A stretch of 64,000 bases of DNA from Pseudomonas sp. DTU_2021_1001937_2_SI_NGA_ILE_001 (GTDB taxonomy: Bacteria > Pseudomonadota > Gammaproteobacteria > Pseudomonadales > Pseudomonadaceae), in assembly GCF_032463525.1 (NCBI RefSeq), contig NZ_CP135971.1:3348001-3412000 (forward strand), read 5' to 3'. Every line of letters starts with the position of its first letter. Position 1 is the stretch's first letter. The notes below the pieces were generated by a model. That model did not search any database. It worked only from the letters and a program-made list of their open reading frames with translations, and was not told where the DNA came from. Shown in pieces: positions 1 through 10,482 of this stretch. A program made the translations under genes and the position numbers.

Positions 1-2
1 AC

Positions 3-59
3 CGCCCCAAGGGCGACACCAGCGAAGGCCTGGAGTGGCTGCGCCGCCTCAAGGCCTGA
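3..59 (+). CDS. C-terminal end of an unidentified protein (cut by window edge)
   Basis: Frame 3 is open from the window edge and ends with TGA at 57-59, giving the residues RPKGDTSEGLEWLRRLKA. Codon use (mostly C or G in third position) fits a real gene. Only 18 residues are visible, so the product cannot be named. It is convergent with the acyl-CoA thioesterase gene, with a REP pair between them. Confidence 0.45.
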   Translation, partial: RPKGDTSEGLEWLRRLKA

Positions 60-133
60 GGGTCGCTTCGCCCCCTGAACGGCCCTGTCCGGGCTAAAAC
101 CGATTCGGCTCGGTTAAGCGCTTTGCGGTTTTA

Positions 134-222
134 GTGGGAGCGAGCTTGCTCGCGAAAAGCTGGCAAAGTCTCTGAGTTTGCTGTGAACCTGACGCCGCCT
201 TCGCGAGCAAGCTCGCTCCCAC
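134..222. repeat. REP pair (inverted), GAGCTTGCTC arm family
   Basis: Two inverted arms built on AGCGAGCTTGCTCGCGA flank a spacer of about 43 bp that contains TTTGCTGTGAACC. The element lies between the convergent upstream gene and the thioesterase gene. It has the size and layout of a Pseudomonas REP doublet (REPIN/BIME), usually mobilised in trans by RAYT transposases. The folded RNA could also help end transcription on both sides. Confidence 0.85.
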
Positions 223-282
223 GGTGTAATCGAACTGCATGGCGGCTGAAACCGGAATGACCGGCTCCGCCGCCCAAAGGGC

Positions 283-684
283 TTACTCGTCGTCCGGCTC
301 GTCGAACTGGTCCTTGATGTAGCGAATCTCGGTACGCCCGTGTGGCGCCGGCTGGCCGTCGTCACCGAGGTTGACGAAGACCATCTTCTCTACGGTGAGA
401 ATGCTCTTGCGGGTGATCTTGTTGCGCACCTGGCAGCGCAGGGTGATGGACGTGCGACCGAACTCGGTGGCGGTGATGCCCAGCTCGATGATGTCGCCCT
501 GGCGCGAGGCGCTGACGAAGTTGATTTCCGAAATGTACTTGGTCACCACGCGCTGGTTGCCCAGCTGGACGATGGCGTAGATCGCCGCCTCTTCGTCGAT
601 CCAGCGCAGCAGGCTGCCACCGAACAGGGTGCCGTTGGGGTTGAGGTCTTCGGGTTTTACCCATTTGCGGGTATGGAAGTTCAT
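283..684 (-). CDS. Acyl-CoA thioesterase, hotdog fold (YciA/BFIT type)
   Basis: 133 residues. It should hydrolyse acyl-CoA thioesters to free fatty acid and CoA in the cytoplasm. The N-terminal part reads NPNGTLFGGSLLRWIDEEA, the hotdog signature with the catalytic Asp/Glu region on the central helix, and it is followed by the beta-sheet stretch with FVSASRQGDIIELG. Length matches small single-hotdog thioesterases. The start is ATG at 684 with a good GGAG ribosome site. The gene stands alone, divergent from ahcY. Substrate chain length cannot be read from the sequence. Confidence 0.88.
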   Translation of the reverse strand: MNFHTRKWVKPEDLNPNGTLFGGSLLRWIDEEAAIYAIVQLGNQRVVTKYISEINFVSASRQGDIIELGITATEFGRTSITLRCQVRNKITRKSILTVEKMVFVNLGDDGQPAPHGRTEIRYIKDQFDEPDDE

Positions 685-755
685 GGTTGCTCCTGCACGA
701 CGGCCAATGGATACGGAGCATGATGGCAGACCCGCTGGCCATCCGATAGAAAACC

Positions 756-784
756 TTGGGCTGGCTCGCCAGCGAGGCTATACT
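756..784 (+). promoter_or_regulatory. Sigma-70 promoter of ahcY
   Basis: A -35 box TTGGGC (756-761), a 17-bp spacer and a -10 box TATACT (779-784) fit the sigma-70 consensus well. Transcription would start near 791, so the leader would contain the whole SAH riboswitch at 836-932. Assigned by eye. Confidence 0.6.
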
Positions 785-835
785 GCCACCCGTTTTCAAA
801 CGGTCATCACCTCTTGATACCGTTCCCGCCACCCA

Positions 836-2371
<1,536 letters not shown>

Positions 2372-2396
2372 GAGCAGTTGCAAGGGGCAAGCCGCA

Positions 2397-2595
2397 AGCT
2401 GCAAGCAAAAGCCTATAGGGCCGTTGCTTGTAGCCTGGGCTTGCTCACCGCCTTCTTGAAGCCCTGGTTTTGTATGAAAGTCGTCGAGCTCAGGCACTTT
2501 TCTTACAGAACCCATAACAGCCACACGCCTTGAGCCTCAGGCCCCAAGAACCGGCGCACCGCCCTCTTGAAGCTTGAAGCTTGAAGCTTGCAGCT
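2397..2595. repeat. Inverted AGCTGCAAGC / GCTTGCAGCT elements with CTTGAAG heptad array
   Basis: The ahcY-metF gap has AGCTGCAAGC at 2397-2406 and its exact reverse complement at 2586-2595. Three perfect CTTGAAG heptads run from 2566 to 2586, directly before the second copy, and related GCAAG units lie just before the first. The second copy touches the metF ribosome site (GGAG at 2596-2599), so a long-range stem could hide it. Similar AGCTGCAAG/CTTGAAG repeats are scattered in Pseudomonas intergenic DNA, so simple repeat spread is the alternative. Confidence 0.55.
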
Positions 2596-2606
2596 GGAGT
2601 CCTCCG

Positions 2607-3452
2607 ATGAGCCAGGAACGCCGCTACAGCTTCGAGTTCTTCCCCACCAAGACCGAAGCCGGCCATGAAAAGCTGTTGAACGTTGCCCACCAGCTGGCAG
2701 CCTTCAAACCCGATTTCTTCTCCTGCACCTACGGTGCCGGAGGTTCGACCCGTGACCGTACGCTCAACACCGTGTTGCAGCTGGAACGCGAGGTCAATAT
2801 CCCTGCCGCTCCGCACCTGTCGTGCGTCGGCGACACCAAGGCCGAGCTGCGCGAGCTGCTGGCCCAGTACAAGGATGCCGGGGTCAAGCGCATCGTCGCC
2901 CTGCGCGGCGACCTGCCTTCGGGCATGGGCATGGCCAGCGGCGAGCTGCGCCACGCCAGCGACCTGGTGAGCTTCATCCGTGAAGAAACCGGCGCGCACT
3001 TCCACATCGAAGTGGCGGCCTACCCGGAGATGCACCCGCAGGCGCGCAACTTCGAGGACGACATCAAGCATTTCGTGCACAAGGTCAAGGCCGGTGCCGA
3101 CAGCGCGATCACCCAGTACTTCTTCAGCGCCGACTGCTACTTCTACTTCCTGGAACGGGTGCAGAAGCAGGGCGTGGACATCCCGATCGTGCCGGGCATC
3201 ATGCCGATCACCAACTACAGCAAGCTGGCGCGCTTCTCGGACGCCTGCGGCGCGGAAATTCCGCGCTGGATCCGCAAGCAGCTGGAGGCCTACAGCGATG
3301 ACACCGCGAGCATCCAGGCGTTTGGCGAGCAGGTGGTCACCGAGATGAGCGAACGCCTGCTGCAGGGCGGCGCGCCGGGCCTGCACTTCTACACCTTGAA
3401 CCAGGCAGAACCTAGCCTGGCGATCTGGAACAACCTGAAGCTGCCGCGCTGA
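2607..3452 (+). CDS. metF: 5,10-methylenetetrahydrofolate reductase
   Basis: 281 residues, a FAD-dependent TIM-barrel enzyme that reduces 5,10-methylene-THF to 5-methyl-THF for methionine synthesis. The start RRYSFEFFPTKTEAG is the family N-terminus with its catalytic Glu, and TYGAGGSTRD and ALRGDLP follow as usual. I chose ATG 2607 because a GGAG site precedes it; an in-frame ATG at 2574 lies inside the heptad repeat array and would add a non-homologous leader. It probably shares methyl-cycle control with ahcY. Confidence 0.95.
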   Translation: MSQERRYSFEFFPTKTEAGHEKLLNVAHQLAAFKPDFFSCTYGAGGSTRDRTLNTVLQLEREVNIPAAPHLSCVGDTKAELRELLAQYKDAGVKRIVALRGDLPSGMGMASGELRHASDLVSFIREETGAHFHIEVAAYPEMHPQARNFEDDIKHFVHKVKAGADSAITQYFFSADCYFYFLERVQKQGVDIPIVPGIMPITNYSKLARFSDACGAEIPRWIRKQLEAYSDDTASIQAFGEQVVTEMSERLLQGGAPGLHFYTLNQAEPSLAIWNNLKLPR

Positions 3453-3830
3453 AAATGTGCGCCCGTCGAGGTTCCGGCATGACCGTTCGGAACGTCGACG
3501 GCCTCTGGTGGCTCCAAGGCATTGCTTCGCAGCAACAGTCCTGATAAAACCGTCAGGCAGCCGGACAAGCAGTACGGAACCTGGGTTCTGATACACTCCG
3601 GCCTTCCCGCCAGGCTTACGCCCGGACGCTGGGTCTTGCAAAAGGCATCTCGATCGCGCCGATGCACTCACGAGATGGATTTCCGACCCCGCAGCACCGG
3701 ACGGGATCGCGTCCCGACCATGCACCCGAACCTCGCCCGCCCCTGAGCGCGCCGGTTCTGGCAGCACGAACGCCATTCCGCCAGGCACGATCATTTCTGA
3801 GCACAAGCTCCAACCAGAACAGGATTTCCC
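3453..3830. other. Non-coding stretch between metF and rhlE with a strong hairpin
   Basis: No credible gene is seen. Right after metF lies an inverted repeat at 3463-3501: 14-bp arms (CCGTCGAGGTTCCG against CGGAACGTCGACGG, one mismatch) and an 11-base loop. No T run follows, so it is a possible Rho-type or structural end rather than a classic terminator. The remainder is a long leader for rhlE; a weak TGATACACT (3589-3597) could be an extended -10, with no convincing -35. Nothing else was recognised. Confidence 0.5.
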
Positions 3831-5735
3831 ATGTCCTTTGCCTCCCTCGGTCTCTCCGAGGCTCTAGTCCGCGCCGTCGAGGCGGCGGGCTATACCCAGC
3901 CTACTCCCGTGCAACAGCGGGCCATTCCCGCCGTGTTGCAAGGCCGCGATCTGATGGTCGCCGCCCAGACAGGTACTGGTAAGACCGGTGGTTTCGCCCT
4001 CCCGATCCTGGAGCGGCTGTTCCCCAACGGTCATCCGGACAAATCCCAGCGTCATGGCCCGCGCCAGCCGCGCGTACTGGTCCTGACCCCGACCCGCGAA
4101 CTGGCGGCCCAGGTGCATGACAGCTTCAAGCTGTACGCCCGTGACCTGAAGTTCGTCAGCGCCTGCATCTTCGGCGGCGTGGGCATGAACCCGCAGGTCC
4201 AGGCGCTGGCCAAGGGCGTGGACGTGCTGGTGGCCTGCCCCGGCCGCCTGCTGGACCTCGCCGGCCAAGGCAGCGTCGACCTCTCTCACGTCGAGATCCT
4301 GGTGCTGGACGAAGCCGACCGCATGCTCGACATGGGCTTCGTGCATGACGTCAAGAAGGTCCTCGCCCGCCTGCCGGCCAAGCGCCAGAACCTGCTGTTC
4401 TCGGCGACCTTCTCCAACGACATCGTCGCCCTGGCCGGCAAGCTGCTGCATGACCCGGAGCGTATCGAGGTCACCCCACCGAACACCACGGTCGAGCGTA
4501 TCGAGCAGCGCGTGTTCCGCCTGCCCGCCAGCCACAAGCGCGCCCTGCTGGCACACCTGATCACCCAGGGTGCCTGGGAACAGGTGCTGGTGTTCACCCG
4601 CACCAAGCACGGTGCCAACCGCCTGGCCGAATACCTCACCAAGCAGGGCCTGAGCGCCGTGCCGATCCACGGCAACAAGAGCCAGAACGCCCGCACCAAG
4701 GCCCTGGCCGACTTCAAGGCCGGCGACGTGCGCATCATGGTCGCCACCGACATCGCCGCCCGCGGCCTGGACATCGACCAGTTGCCCCACGTGGTCAACT
4801 TCGAGCTGCCCAACGTCGATGAAGACTACGTGCACCGCATCGGCCGTACCGGCCGTGCCGGCCGCACGGGCGAGGCGATCTCGCTGGTCGCCCCCGACGA
4901 AGAGAAGCTGCTCAAGAGCATCGAGCGCATGACCAAGCAGAAGATCCCCGACGGGGACCTGCAGGGCTTCGACATCAACGCCGTAGAAGCCGAGAAGCCG
5001 GAAGTGCGTGAACCACGCCAGCCGCGCAACCCGCGCAACGCCCGTGGCGAAGGCGGCGAAAAGGCAGAGAAAGGCAGCGGTGGCCGCCGCGACAAGGGCA
5101 AGGACAAGGGCCAGGCCAAAGACAAGCCCAAGGAGAAGGACAAGCAGGCCGCCGCCGAGCGTCCGGCGCGCAAGCAACGCGAGAAGAAGCCCCGCGAGGG
5201 CACCGGTCGCGAGCCGCAGCCACAGCAAGCCCGCGCCAGCATTCCACGCCCGCCAGCCGACCGTGATCCGGAAGAGTTCCTGGACGACGATATCGACAAC
5301 TTCGGCAACCGCGCCGACTACGTCAGCCCCTACCAGAACAAGCAAGGCCAGCGTGGCCGTCGCAACGGTGGCCAGGGTGCTGCTGGCAATGGGGGCGCCC
5401 GCCCACAAGGCCAGGGTCAGCCACGCAGCAATGGCGGCGCCCCGCGCAACGCCAACGCTGGCCAGGGCCAGCAGGGCAAGCGCAGCAGCAACGGTGCCGC
5501 ACGTTCCGGCGCTGCAGGCCGCAACGGTCAGCCACGGGGTGACCGCCGCGCCATGCGTGAAGAGCCTGCGGTGCGTGCGCCTGAGCGTCAGGCACCGCCG
5601 CAGCCGAAGATCATGCACAAGGAGTCGAAGATCGATCGCTTCCCGTCTGCGGAAATGCTCGATCAGTTGCCCAGCCGGCCCCGGGGTGAAAAACCCGCCC
5701 TGCTGACCCGCAACCGCGACGGCCAGGAGGCCTGA
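3831..5735 (+). CDS. rhlE: DEAD-box ATP-dependent RNA helicase RhlE
   Basis: 634 residues. It unwinds short RNA duplexes using ATP, with roles in ribosome assembly and RNA decay at low temperature. Motifs in order: Q motif ([10 protein letters not shown]), Walker A AQTGTGKT (about 45-52), [12 protein letters not shown] (160-163), [13 protein letters not shown] and [10 protein letters not shown] (about 335). Residues from about 390 onward form a long basic, Gly/Gln/Arg/Lys-rich tail of low complexity, likely disordered and RNA binding, as in other pseudomonad RhlE proteins. A bidirectional terminator follows. Confidence 0.94.
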   Translation: MSFASLGLSEALVRAVEAAGYTQPTPVQQRAIPAVLQGRDLMVAAQTGTGKTGGFALPILERLFPNGHPDKSQRHGPRQPRVLVLTPTRELAAQVHDSFKLYARDLKFVSACIFGGVGMNPQVQALAKGVDVLVACPGRLLDLAGQGSVDLSHVEILVLDEADRMLDMGFVHDVKKVLARLPAKRQNLLFSATFSNDIVALAGKLLHDPERIEVTPPNTTVERIEQRVFRLPASHKRALLAHLITQGAWEQVLVFTRTKHGANRLAEYLTKQGLSAVPIHGNKSQNARTKALADFKAGDVRIMVATDIAARGLDIDQLPHVVNFELPNVDEDYVHRIGRTGRAGRTGEAISLVAPDEEKLLKSIERMTKQKIPDGDLQGFDINAVEAEKPEVREPRQPRNPRNARGEGGEKAEKGSGGRRDKGKDKGQAKDKPKEKDKQAAAERPARKQREKKPREGTGREPQPQQARASIPRPPADRDPEEFLDDDIDNFGNRADYVSPYQNKQGQRGRRNGGQGAAGNGGARPQGQGQPRSNGGAPRNANAGQGQQGKRSSNGAARSGAAGRNGQPRGDRRAMREEPAVRAPERQAPPQPKIMHKESKIDRFPSAEMLDQLPSRPRGEKPALLTRNRDGQEA

Positions 5736-5738
5736 AAC

Positions 5739-5770
5739 GAAAACGCCGACCACTAGGGTCGGCGTTTTTG
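5739..5770. terminator. Bidirectional intrinsic terminator between rhlE and yceI
   Basis: AAACGCCGACC (5741-5751), a 5-base loop and GGTCGGCGTTT (5757-5767) form a perfect 11-bp stem followed by a T run to 5769. The A run on the left side gives the same structure on the other strand, so it can end both the rhlE transcript and the convergent yceI transcript. Confidence 0.9.
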
Positions 5771-5782
5771 TATCTGCAACGC

Positions 5783-6361
5783 TTACTTCTTCTGGACGCC
5801 TTCGAAGCTGATGTCCAGGTCCAGGGTCTGGGAAGTCGGGCCTGGGCCTTTGATGCCGAAGTCGTTCAGGTTGAGGGTGGTGGTGCCGTTGAAGCCGGCA
5901 CGGTAGCCGCCCCATGGGTCCTTGCCTTCGCCGTTGAAGGTGGCCTTGATGACCACCGGCTTGGTGACGCCGTGCAGGGTCAGGTCGCCGGTCACGTCAG
6001 CGGTTTTCTCGCCGGTGGACTTCACGCTGGTGGAGACGAACTTGGCATCCGGATACTTGGAAGCGTCCAGGAAGTCCTTGCTCATGATGTGCTTGTCACG
6101 CTCGGCGTGGTTGGTGAACAGACTGTTGGTCTTCAGGTCGACCGAGATCTTGCTCGCTTCCGGCTTGGCGGCATCGAAGCTGAACTCACCACCCCAGTCC
6201 TTGAAAGTACCGTAGATGAAGCTGTAGCCCAGGTGGCTGATCTTGAAGTCGATGAAGGCGTGCTGATTTTCTTTGTCGATCACGTAGTCGGCAGCCATGG
6301 CCTGGCCAGCGGTGAACAGTGCAGTACCCAGGGCCAGAGCGGCGAGAGACTTCTTCAACAT
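5783..6361 (-). CDS. YceI family periplasmic protein (polyisoprenoid-binding fold)
   Basis: 192 residues. A clear Sec signal peptide ends [16 protein letters not shown], so the mature protein is periplasmic. The ADYVIDxxH start, [15 protein letters not shown] and the [17 protein letters not shown] stretch are typical of the YceI lipocalin-like barrel that binds polyisoprenoids such as ubiquinone-8. It lies 26 bp after the cytochrome b561 gene on the same strand, a common pairing that suggests quinone-linked periplasmic redox work. The exact physiological role is unknown. Confidence 0.92.
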   Translation of the reverse strand: MLKKSLAALALGTALFTAGQAMAADYVIDKENQHAFIDFKISHLGYSFIYGTFKDWGGEFSFDAAKPEASKISVDLKTNSLFTNHAERDKHIMSKDFLDASKYPDAKFVSTSVKSTGEKTADVTGDLTLHGVTKPVVIKATFNGEGKDPWGGYRAGFNGTTTLNLNDFGIKGPGPTSQTLDLDISFEGVQKK

Positions 6362-6387
6362 GCTTTATTCCCTTTTTGGTTGAGCTA

Positions 6388-6942
6388 TCAATTACGACCC
6401 AGCATGCGCTTGAGGGTCACGTCACGATCGATGAAATGGTGTTTCAGAGCAGCCAGACCATGGAGCACCGCGAAGATCACGATGGCCCAGGCCAGATAGA
6501 GGTGGATCTGCCCGGCCAGCTCCGCCTGCTGCGGCAAGCCACTGACCAGCGCCGGAACCTCGAACAGACCGAATACCGGAATGCCCACGCCATCGGCGGT
6601 GGAGATCAGGTAACCGGCGGTCATGACCGCGAACAGCCCGACATACAGAAACAGGTGGCCGAAGGCCGCACCGATACGGGTCAACTGACTGTAGCTGGCC
6701 AGCGGCGGTGGTGGCGGGCTGACGAAGCGCCAGATGACCCGCACCAGCATCGCGGCGAACAGCACCAGGCCGATGCTCTTGTGCAGATCGGGCCCGGCCT
6801 TGCGCCAGCTGTCGTAGTAATCCAGCCCCACCATCCACAGCCCCAGGCCGAACAGGCCAAAGACCGTGAGCGCCACACCCCAGTGCAGCACTCTGCTGAC
6901 CAGACCGTACCGAGAAGCTGAATTACGTAGCTGCATCGCCAT
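6388..6942 (-). CDS. Cytochrome b561 (di-heme, inner membrane)
   Basis: 184 residues with four transmembrane helices and His residues placed for two b-type hemes (SRVLHWGVAL in helix 1; LHKSIGLVLF; GHLFLYVGL; LAALKHHFIDRD). It likely exchanges electrons between the quinone pool and a periplasmic partner. It is the first gene of a two-gene operon with yceI. Two ATGs (6942 and 6936) are possible; a CAGGG site precedes both, and I keep the longer form. A palindrome about 75 bp upstream may be its operator. Confidence 0.92.
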   Translation of the reverse strand: MAMQLRNSASRYGLVSRVLHWGVALTVFGLFGLGLWMVGLDYYDSWRKAGPDLHKSIGLVLFAAMLVRVIWRFVSPPPPPLASYSQLTRIGAAFGHLFLYVGLFAVMTAGYLISTADGVGIPVFGLFEVPALVSGLPQQAELAGQIHLYLAWAIVIFAVLHGLAALKHHFIDRDVTLKRMLGRN

Positions 6943-7014
6943 ATACCCTGTAAGACGTGTGATCAGACTAGCGGTTTACCTATCGAAAAAAAGCACAAAA
7001 AATTGCTTTGAAAT

Positions 7015-7029
7015 ATCGAAAGGTTCGAT
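7015..7029. promoter_or_regulatory. Palindrome ATCGAA-AGG-TTCGAT upstream of cytochrome b561
   Basis: A perfect 6+3+6 palindrome. The octamer TATCGAAA recurs at 6981-6988 and 7014-7021, 33 bp (about three helical turns) apart and on the same face. This is the layout of a LysR-type or similar operator for the cytochrome b561-yceI operon. The regulator is not identified in this window. Confidence 0.4.
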
Positions 7030-7323
7030 TGGTATGCCTTGTGAAGCATCGTGCGCTTCAGACCGAAACGACCTGAAACGGTTCGGCAACGCCCGTAACG
7101 ACGGGCAAGGCAAGCATCTGCGATTGATTGGCGATTGAGAAATGAAGCCAGGACAACCGGCTGTCGACTGGCGATGAACGGTCGAAATGCCGGCAAGGCA
7201 GGCGAGTTCCCGAAGCAGCTTTTGGAAACTCGGGTGTAGACCTGCACCGGCAGGGCGGCTTACTCCACGAAAGGACATCCCGGCCAAAGCCAATACGGGT
7301 CAGTTAAGAGCTCTTGGGCTTTT

Positions 7324-7411
7324 GTGGGAGCGAGCTTGCTCGCGAACAGGTCAGCAAACCCAATGCATCTGCTGTGAACGTGACGCAGCTATCGCGAGCA
7401 AGCTCGCTCCC
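7324..7411. repeat. REP pair (inverted), GAGCTTGCTC arm family
   Basis: Inverted arms GGGAGCGAGCTTGCTCGCGA and their complement flank a spacer containing TGCATCTGCTGTGAAC. It lies downstream of the AraC-type regulator gene. Size and spacer match the other REP pairs in this window. Confidence 0.85.
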
Positions 7412-7412
7412 T

Positions 7413-7452
7413 CAAAGCCACAAAACCACAAAGCCACAAAGCCACAAAGCGC
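7413..7452. repeat. Short tandem array of CCACAAAG-type units
   Basis: About four imperfect 8-9 bp units (CACAAAACC / CACAAAGC) follow the REP pair directly. Such short arrays next to REP ends may be slippage products. No coding or CRISPR-like structure. Confidence 0.6.
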
Positions 7453-7499
7453 TTAATCGAACTGTATGGCGGCCAACGCCGGTCCTTGGAAGCCCGCAA

Positions 7500-8567
7500 T
7501 CAGCCCTCGCGCCGCCATTGCCGGGGGCTGACGCCGAACCAGCGGCGGAAGGCGCGGGAGAAGGCGCTGGTTTCCGAGTAGCCCAGCAGCGGCGCCAGGT
7601 CGGAAATCGGCAACTGGTGCTGGCGCAGGTAATGGGTGGCCAGCTCGCGGCGCAACTGGTCCACCACCATGGAAAAGCTCAGGTTCTGCTCGCGCAGGCG
7701 CCGCTGCAGCGACCAACTGGTCATGCCCATCTGCGCCGCAACGTCCTCCAGCACCGGCTCGCCGATCAGCAACTGCTGGCGTACCCGCTCGCGCACGTCA
7801 TCGGTGATCGGCAGCTCGCCACGACCACTGAGGCGGCTCAGCTGGCTCAGCGAGTCCTGCATCACCAGCAGCAACACCGGGTCGCCCTGGGGCATGGCGC
7901 GTTGCAGGCCACGCTTGGGAATCAGCAGCGAATTGAACGGCTGCTCGAAATACACCGGTGCGTCGAAGACTTTGCAGTGCTCATGCCAGTGCTCCGGCCG
8001 CGGGTGCTCGAAATGCACCGCACGCGGCGCCCACTGGCTGCCCAGGCCATGGCGCACCAGGTTCAGCGCCATGCCCAGGGTCAGCTCGGCATCCTGGCGT
8101 CGGCACAGAATTGCCCCGTGCCGTACCTGGTAGTCGAAGCGGTAGCACTCGCCGTCGTCGACCAGGCGGATCAGGCTATTGCGCTGGTGCAGCGGAAAGG
8201 CCCGGGCGAAGTTGATCAGTGCCTGTTCCACGGTCGCCGAACACAGCCCGATGTAGCCCAGCAGGCCCAGCGCCTGCGGCTTGAACTGCTGGCCATAGTA
8301 CAGGCCGAAGTTGTCGCAACCCGACTGGCGCGAGGCCTCTTCCAGCACCTGGCAATAATTGGGCAGGGCCAGGCTGAGGGTCGGGTGGCCGAGCGCCTCC
8401 GGGTCGATGCCCGACATGCCGAGGATGCGGTCCGGGTCGCCGCCGTGCTTTTCGATGAAGCTGCACAGGCCGCTGGCCGCTGCCGCCAGCACACCGGCGT
8501 TGCCCTGGGCGCCGCCCATCAAGTGCAGCCCTCCTGGGCCGTCGGGCTGGGTGAGAAGCGATCTCAT
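7500..8567 (-). CDS. AraC-family transcriptional regulator
   Basis: 355 residues. The N-terminal two thirds match the arabinose-binding-like domain of OruR/ArgR-type regulators (GIDPEALGHPTLSLAL, GLLGYIGLCSATVEQAL). The last ~100 residues carry the two AraC helix-turn-helix motifs, ending ISDLAPLLGYSETSAFSRAFRRWFGVSPRQWR. The start at 8567 follows GGAGG. It is divergent from the aldehyde dehydrogenase and ethanolamine genes, so it is their probable activator, with ethanolamine or its aldehyde as a possible signal (inferred from position only). Confidence 0.88.
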   Translation of the reverse strand: MRSLLTQPDGPGGLHLMGGAQGNAGVLAAAASGLCSFIEKHGGDPDRILGMSGIDPEALGHPTLSLALPNYCQVLEEASRQSGCDNFGLYYGQQFKPQALGLLGYIGLCSATVEQALINFARAFPLHQRNSLIRLVDDGECYRFDYQVRHGAILCRRQDAELTLGMALNLVRHGLGSQWAPRAVHFEHPRPEHWHEHCKVFDAPVYFEQPFNSLLIPKRGLQRAMPQGDPVLLLVMQDSLSQLSRLSGRGELPITDDVRERVRQQLLIGEPVLEDVAAQMGMTSWSLQRRLREQNLSFSMVVDQLRRELATHYLRQHQLPISDLAPLLGYSETSAFSRAFRRWFGVSPRQWRREG

Positions 8568-8896
8568 CGTGGCCTCCTTCGAAACAATTTATTTCAGAAA
8601 GCAAGAAACACGCCCGTCAGCCCCAGCGCCTCTGGACCGGAGCCCGCGCTGCTGCCCATCCATACTTGACGTCCGAAAACGCCCCAAAACGGGTCATATG
8701 GAAACACCTGCACCCCGCTCGGGCAGCGTTCTTGACCTTGTGCGACACCCGGCGTGCCCTGCGCTGAAACTTGACCGCAGACGACAGCCACTGCGCGGTG
8801 CGGTCAAGTCGAGCGCATGAAAGCCGCTCATAGTTCAGGCCAGGCTGTCATTCACCCGTTGGAACAACAACAAGAAACCGCTCGGAGAGAATTCCC
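8568..8896. promoter_or_regulatory. Divergent control region of the AraC regulator and ethanolamine operon
   Basis: This 329-bp gap has no gene. It contains several CTTGAC units in one direction (8665-8670, 8731-8736, 8770-8775) and one inverted copy (8804-8809). The last two form the perfect 10-bp inverted repeat listed separately. AraC-type activators usually bind direct repeats upstream of the promoter, so the CTTGAC units are candidate sites. No clear promoter boxes were fixed. Confidence 0.45.
8769..8809. promoter_or_regulatory. Inverted repeat ACTTGACCGC / GCGGTCAAGT
   Basis: Perfect 10-bp arms at 8769-8778 and 8800-8809, 21 bp apart, centred about 108 bp before the aldehyde dehydrogenase start. 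The layout fits a dimeric regulator site or a transcript hairpin. The protein that binds it is unknown. Confidence 0.45.
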
Positions 8897-10417
<1,521 letters not shown>

Positions 10418-10482
10418 TCTGCCATTCGCCCAACACCACCACGCCCCGCCGCCCGGCGGCGGGCGCTTGAAGGAGACCTGAC

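Larger units (their letters stand above)
6943..7499. other. Intergenic stretch upstream of cytochrome b561, no gene seen
   Basis: The short ORFs here have no recognisable homology and no good ribosome sites. The part near cytochrome b561 is AT-rich and carries the TATCGAAA repeats and the palindrome at 7015-7029. A REP pair sits at 7324-7411, followed by a short tandem array of about 9 bp units. From 7030 to 7320 nothing recognisable was found. Confidence 0.5.

Noticed and set aside
2574..2606. Longer metF start at 2574
   Set aside because: The extra residues come from the CTTGAAG heptads, and the good ribosome site sits before 2607.
3864..5915. 683-codon minus-strand frame across rhlE
   Set aside because: Antisense shadow of rhlE that crosses the terminator and the yceI end; no domain and no ribosome site.
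7413..7452. Small repeat array as a CRISPR seed
   Set aside because: Units are 8-9 bp with no spacers.
8568..8896. Sigma-54 promoter before the aldehyde dehydrogenase
   Set aside because: No GG-N10-GC type -24/-12 element could be placed with proper spacing.
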